From Clostridia bacterium (GTDB lineage Bacteria > Bacillota > Clostridia > Christensenellales > Aristaeellaceae), in NCBI GenBank assembly GCA_016295665.1, contig JAEDKS010000003.1:1-32507 (forward strand): a stretch of DNA of 32,507 bases, given 5' to 3'. Under the pieces are notes generated by a model. It saw only the letters and a list, made by a program, of their open reading frames with translations. It ran no database searches and was not told the DNA's origin. The position numbers and the translations under genes are program-made. Of this stretch, positions 29,685 through 32,507 are shown one piece after another (within the stretch, counting starts at the first letter, position 1; every line of letters begins with the position of its first letter).

Positions 29685-30353
29685 ATGGGTCAGAAAGTAA
29701 ATCCCCACGGCGCTCGCGTCGGCGTCATCTTCGACTGGAGCGGACGCTGGTTCGCCGAGAAGAAGGATTTCTCCAACAACCTTGTGGAGGACCACAAGCT
29801 CCGCAAGATGCTCAAGGATAAGTACTATGCCACCGGCATCAGCAAGATCGACATCGAGCGTACCGCGCAGACGGTGACCGTCAACATCTTCACCTCCAAG
29901 CCCGGCATGATCATTGGCCCCAAGGGCGCCAACATCGAGCAGCTGAAGAAGGATGTCACCGCTTTCCTGGGCAAGAACGCGCACATCAACGTGATGGAGA
30001 TCAAGCAGCCCGACGGTGACGCGCAGCTGGTGGCGGAGAACATCGCCCAGCAGCTGGAGAAGCGCATCAGCTTCCGCCGCGCCATGAAGCAGGCCATCCA
30101 GCGCGCCATGAAGCTCAACAACGTGAAGGGCATCAAGACCGCGCTGAGCGGCCGTATCGGCGGCGCCGACATCGCCCGCAGCGAAAGCTATCACGAGGGC
30201 TCCATCCCGCTGCAGACCCTGCGCGCCAACATCGACTATGGCTTCGCTGAAGCCAAGACCACCTACGGTCGCCTGGGTGTGAAGGTTTGGATCTACAAGG
30301 GCCAGATCCTGCCCAAGGCGAAGAAGGCCCCCGTGGCGAAGGAGGTTAAGTAA
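29685..30353 (+). CDS. rpsC: Small-subunit ribosomal protein S3 (uS3)
   Basis: 222 residues. GQKVNPHGARVGVIFDWSGR at the start, the KH domain with KPGMIIGPKGANIEQLKKDV near 84-103, and the C-terminal ALSGRIGGADIARSESYHEG with GVKVWIYKG are diagnostic. S3 lies at the mRNA entry channel. GAAGGAGG precedes the ATG. The end is Lys/Ala-rich and carries the ribosome site for rplP. Confidence 0.98.
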   Translation: MGQKVNPHGARVGVIFDWSGRWFAEKKDFSNNLVEDHKLRKMLKDKYYATGISKIDIERTAQTVTVNIFTSKPGMIIGPKGANIEQLKKDVTAFLGKNAHINVMEIKQPDGDAQLVAENIAQQLEKRISFRRAMKQAIQRAMKLNNVKGIKTALSGRIGGADIARSESYHEGSIPLQTLRANIDYGFAEAKTTYGRLGVKVWIYKGQILPKAKKAPVAKEVK

Positions 30354-30356
30354 CCT

Positions 30357-30797
30357 ATGCTGATGCCCAAGAGAGTCAAGCGCCGCAAGGTTTTCCGCGG
30401 CCGCATGAAAGGTGAGGCCCATCGCGGCAACTTCCTCGCCTATGGCGAGTTCGGCCTGCAGGCCACCGAGCCCTGCTGGGTGACCAGCCAGCAGATCGAG
30501 GCTGCCCGTATCGCCCTGACCCGTTACACCAAGCGTGGCGGTCAGGTCTGGATCAAGATCTTCCCCGACAAGCCCGTGACCGAGAAGCCGGCTGAGACCC
30601 GCATGGGTTCCGGTAAGGGCTCTCCCGAGTACTGGGTTGCCGTGGTCAAGCCCGGCCGCGTCCTGTTCGAGATCGCAGGCGTGTCTGAGGACACCGCCCG
30701 TGAGGCGCTCCGTCTGGCTTCCCACAAGCTGCCCCTCAAGACCAAGATCATTGCGCGCCAGGCACAGGCGCAGACTGAAGCGGGTGGTGATGAGTAA
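30357..30797 (+). CDS. rplP: Large-subunit ribosomal protein L16 (uL16)
   Basis: 146 residues. MLMPKRVKRRKVFRGRMKG, FGLQATEPCWVTSQQIEAAR and GKGSPEYWVAVVKPGRVLFE identify L16, which binds near the A-site tRNA. I chose ATG 30357, in the family-typical MLMPKR start, two codons ahead of a second ATG. The ribosome site AAGGAGG lies in the end of rpsC. Confidence 0.97.
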   Translation: MLMPKRVKRRKVFRGRMKGEAHRGNFLAYGEFGLQATEPCWVTSQQIEAARIALTRYTKRGGQVWIKIFPDKPVTEKPAETRMGSGKGSPEYWVAVVKPGRVLFEIAGVSEDTAREALRLASHKLPLKTKIIARQAQAQTEAGGDE

Positions 30798-30985
30798 TGA
30801 AGGCGAATGAATTGGCCGCTATGACCCCTGAACAGCTGACCGCGAAGGTGGCTGAGCTGAAGAAGGAATTGTTCAACCTTCGTTTCCAGCTCGCAACCGG
30901 TCAGCTGCAGAACACCGTGGAGATCACGAATGTCAAGCGTGACATCGCCCGGGCCAAGACCGTTCTGCGCCAGAAGCAGGCGTAA
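30797..30985 (+). CDS. rpmC: Large-subunit ribosomal protein L29 (uL29)
   Basis: 62 residues, the usual short two-helix protein: MKANELAAMTPEQLTAKVAE, LKKELFNLRFQLATGQLQN and VKRDIARAKTVLRQK. It sits near the tunnel exit beside L23. The ATG shares one base with the rplP stop (TAATG); the upstream purines are weak, so coupling to rplP is likely. Confidence 0.96.
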   Translation: MKANELAAMTPEQLTAKVAELKKELFNLRFQLATGQLQNTVEITNVKRDIARAKTVLRQKQA

Positions 30986-31010
30986 TACTTGAAAGGAGGC
31001 AGTCGCTTCA

Positions 31011-31283
31011 ATGTCTGAGGTAAAGAATATCGAACGCGGACTTCGCAAGACCCGCATTGGCGTGGTCGTCAGCGATAAGATGGACAAGACCTGCGTCATC
31101 CAGATCAAGACCCGCGTCCGTCATCCCCTGTATGGCAAGATCATGAACCGTACCAGCAAGCTGAAGGTTCACGATGAGAACAACGAGTGCGGCATCGGCG
31201 ATACCATCAAGGTGATGGAGACCCGTCCCCTGAGCAAGGATAAGCGGTGGCGCCTGGTCGAGATCATCGAGAAGGCCAAGTAA
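31011..31283 (+). CDS. rpsQ: Small-subunit ribosomal protein S17 (uS17)
   Basis: 90 residues. RGLRKTRIGVVVSDKMDKTC, VRHPLYGKIMNRTSKLKVHD and GDTIKVMETRPLSKDKRWRL form the OB-fold of S17, an early 16S rRNA binder. AAAGGAGG precedes the ATG by about 11 nt. Confidence 0.97.
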   Translation: MSEVKNIERGLRKTRIGVVVSDKMDKTCVIQIKTRVRHPLYGKIMNRTSKLKVHDENNECGIGDTIKVMETRPLSKDKRWRLVEIIEKAK

Positions 31284-31313
31284 GCCTGCCATCATATAAG
31301 GAGGAAATACCCA

Positions 31314-31682
31314 ATGATTCAGCCGCAAACGCGACTCAAGGTAGCCGATAACTCCGGCGCCAAGGAAATCATGTGCATCCGCGTGCTGGGCGGTTCTTTC
31401 CGGCGTGACGGCTCCATCGGTGACGTCATCGTCGCCAGCGTGAAGAGCGCTACCCCCGGCGGCACCGTGAAGAAGGGCGACGTGGTCAAGGCCGTGATCG
31501 TCCGGATGCGCAAGAACAAGCGTCGCCCCGACGGCAGCTACATCAAGTTTGACGACAACGCCGCCGTGATCATCAACGATGCCAAGATGCCCCGCGGTAC
31601 CCGTATCTTTGGACCCGTTGCCCGTGAGCTGCGCGAGAAGGACTTCATGAAGATCGTCTCCCTGGCTCCCGAAGTGCTGTAA
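31314..31682 (+). CDS. rplN: Large-subunit ribosomal protein L14 (uL14)
   Basis: 122 residues, exact family length. MIQPQTRLKVADNSGAKEIM, KGDVVKAVIVRMRKNKRRPD and FGPVARELREKDFMKIVSLA are the conserved segments. L14 contacts the subunit interface. The ATG has AAGGAGG about 9 nt upstream. In many bacteria the spc operon begins here, but no separate promoter or terminator is seen between rpsQ and rplN. Confidence 0.98.
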   Translation: MIQPQTRLKVADNSGAKEIMCIRVLGGSFRRDGSIGDVIVASVKSATPGGTVKKGDVVKAVIVRMRKNKRRPDGSYIKFDDNAAVIINDAKMPRGTRIFGPVARELREKDFMKIVSLAPEVL

Positions 31683-31697
31683 GGAGGCGGAGAGGAT

Positions 31698-32033
31698 ATG
31701 CATGTAAAGAAGAATGACCAGGTCGTTGTCATCTCCGGCAAGGACAAGGGCAAGAAGGGCAAGATCATCGCCGCTTTCCCCAAGACCGGTCGCGTGACCG
31801 TTGAGGGCGTCAACATGGTGACCAAGCACCAGAAGGCCCGCAACGCCATGCAGCCCGGCGGCATCGTCCACAAGGAAGCGACCATCGACGCCAGCAACGT
31901 GATGATCGTCTGCCCCAAGTGCGGCAAGGCCACCCGTATCGCCCACAAGGTGAGCACGGTTGCCGGCGAGAACGGCAAGCAGGTCCGCAAGATGGTGCGC
32001 GTGTGCAAGAAGTGCAGCGCCGAAATTGACTGA
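31698..32033 (+). CDS. rplX: Large-subunit ribosomal protein L24 (uL24)
   Basis: 111 residues. The KOW motif NDQVVVISGKDKGKKGKI opens the protein, followed by VEGVNMVTKHQKAR. The C-terminal half carries two CxxC pairs, CPKCGKATRI and CKKCSAEID, which may bind zinc; this pattern is normal in Firmicutes. L24 starts assembly of the 50S subunit. AAGGAGG lies 11 nt before the ATG. Confidence 0.97.
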   Translation: MHVKKNDQVVVISGKDKGKKGKIIAAFPKTGRVTVEGVNMVTKHQKARNAMQPGGIVHKEATIDASNVMIVCPKCGKATRIAHKVSTVAGENGKQVRKMVRVCKKCSAEID

Positions 32034-32050
32034 TAAGGAGGAAAAGCTTA

Positions 32051-32507
32051 ATGGCTACTCGTTTGCACGAAAAGTATCTGGCCGAGGCTGTTCCTGCCCT
32101 GAAGCAGAAGTTCGGCTACACCAACCCCATGCAGGTGCCGCGCCTGGAGAAGATCGTCATCAACATGGGCCTGGGCGACTGCAAGGACAATGCCAAGGCC
32201 ATGGAGATGGCTGTCAATGAGCTGACCGCCATCGCGGGCCAGAAGCCCCTGGTGACCAAGGCCAAGAAGTCCATCGCCAACTTCAAAGTCCGTGAGGGCC
32301 AGAACATCGGCGCCAAGGTTACCCTGCGCGGCGCTCGCATGGAGGAGTTCATGGACAAGCTCGTCTCCGTCGCGCTGCCCCGTGTGCGCGACTTCCGCGG
32401 CGTATCCACCAAGGCCTTCGACGGCCGCGGCAATTACGCCCTGGGCATCCAGGAGCAGCTGCTCTTCCCCGAAATCGAGTATGACAAGGTGGAGAAGATC
32501 CGCGGTA
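32051..32507 (+). CDS. rplE: Large-subunit ribosomal protein L5 (uL5), 3' end cut by window edge
   Basis: The first 152 of about 180 residues are visible. MATRLHEKYLAEAVPALKQK, RLEKIVINMGLGD, AGQKPLVTKAKKSIANFKVR, RGARMEEFMDKL and RVRDFRGVSTKAFDGRGNYA are all typical of L5, which binds 5S rRNA. AAGGAGG precedes the ATG by about 9 nt. The frame is open to the last base; rpsN would be expected next. Confidence 0.97.
   Translation, partial: MATRLHEKYLAEAVPALKQKFGYTNPMQVPRLEKIVINMGLGDCKDNAKAMEMAVNELTAIAGQKPLVTKAKKSIANFKVREGQNIGAKVTLRGARMEEFMDKLVSVALPRVRDFRGVSTKAFDGRGNYALGIQEQLLFPEIEYDKVEKIRG

Noticed and set aside
1..32507. CRISPR arrays, insertion sequences, prophage, tRNA or rRNA genes
   Set aside because: I saw no regularly spaced repeats of 23-40 bp, no transposase or integrase motifs, and no cloverleaf or rRNA-like sequence.

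Overview
The window is about 32.5 kb of GC-rich bacterial chromosome, almost fully coding. Gene order points to a high-GC member of the Firmicutes, most likely Clostridia. The run priA-def-fmt-rsmB-rlmN-prpC-prkC-rsgA-rpe is the classical Firmicutes arrangement, and the right end is a standard S10-spc ribosomal protein operon. Shine-Dalgarno sequences are strong (AAGGAGG or GGAGGTGA) and promoters are sigma-A-like. There is no rRNA, tRNA, insertion sequence, prophage or CRISPR array. I cannot name the species.

Layout. (1) 1-4130 is a mixed accessory segment: the start of an unknown membrane-anchored protein, an APH-family kinase divergent from a glycerol-1-phosphate dehydrogenase (EgsA/AraM), a membrane protein resembling the BofC C-terminal domain, and a HAD phosphatase. 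(2) 4212-15256 is one long forward transcription unit with a TTGCGT-17-TATAAT promoter ahead of priA. Many genes overlap by 4-8 nt, which suggests translational coupling. It joins replication restart, initiator-Met formylation and deformylation, rRNA methylation, PASTA kinase and phosphatase signalling, ribosome assembly and the pentose phosphate pathway. It ends in a 28-codon ORF sitting where spoVM lies in Bacillus. (3) 15275-16277 is a reverse-strand DegV gene with its own promoter, an 18-bp perfect palindrome in its leader, and a terminator. (4) 16386-20224 is a two-gene unit for exported proteins, one built of six Ig-like BIG2 repeats and one with WG-like segments and a C-terminal zinc ribbon. 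(5) 20229-25682 carries parA, parB, a WalJ-type metallo-beta-lactamase protein, a CPBP membrane protease and an ABC-F ATPase. (6) 25683-26179 is a non-coding purine-rich spacer, a promoter and a structured leader. It is followed by rpsJ, rplC, rplD, rplW, rplB, rpsS, rplV, rpsC, rplP, rpmC, rpsQ, rplN, rplX and the start of rplE, which is cut by the right edge.

Most genes are ordinary housekeeping. The points that deserve attention are an N-terminal extension of RsmB built on a degenerate 105-bp tandem repeat whose DNA motif recurs in all three reading frames, the tiny Arg-rich ORF at the spoVM locus, the palindromic operator before degV, the exported protein ending in a zinc ribbon, the symmetrical divergent promoters at the kinase/egsA pair, and the odd spacer and leader ahead of the S10 operon. 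I found no complete new defence or biosynthetic system.
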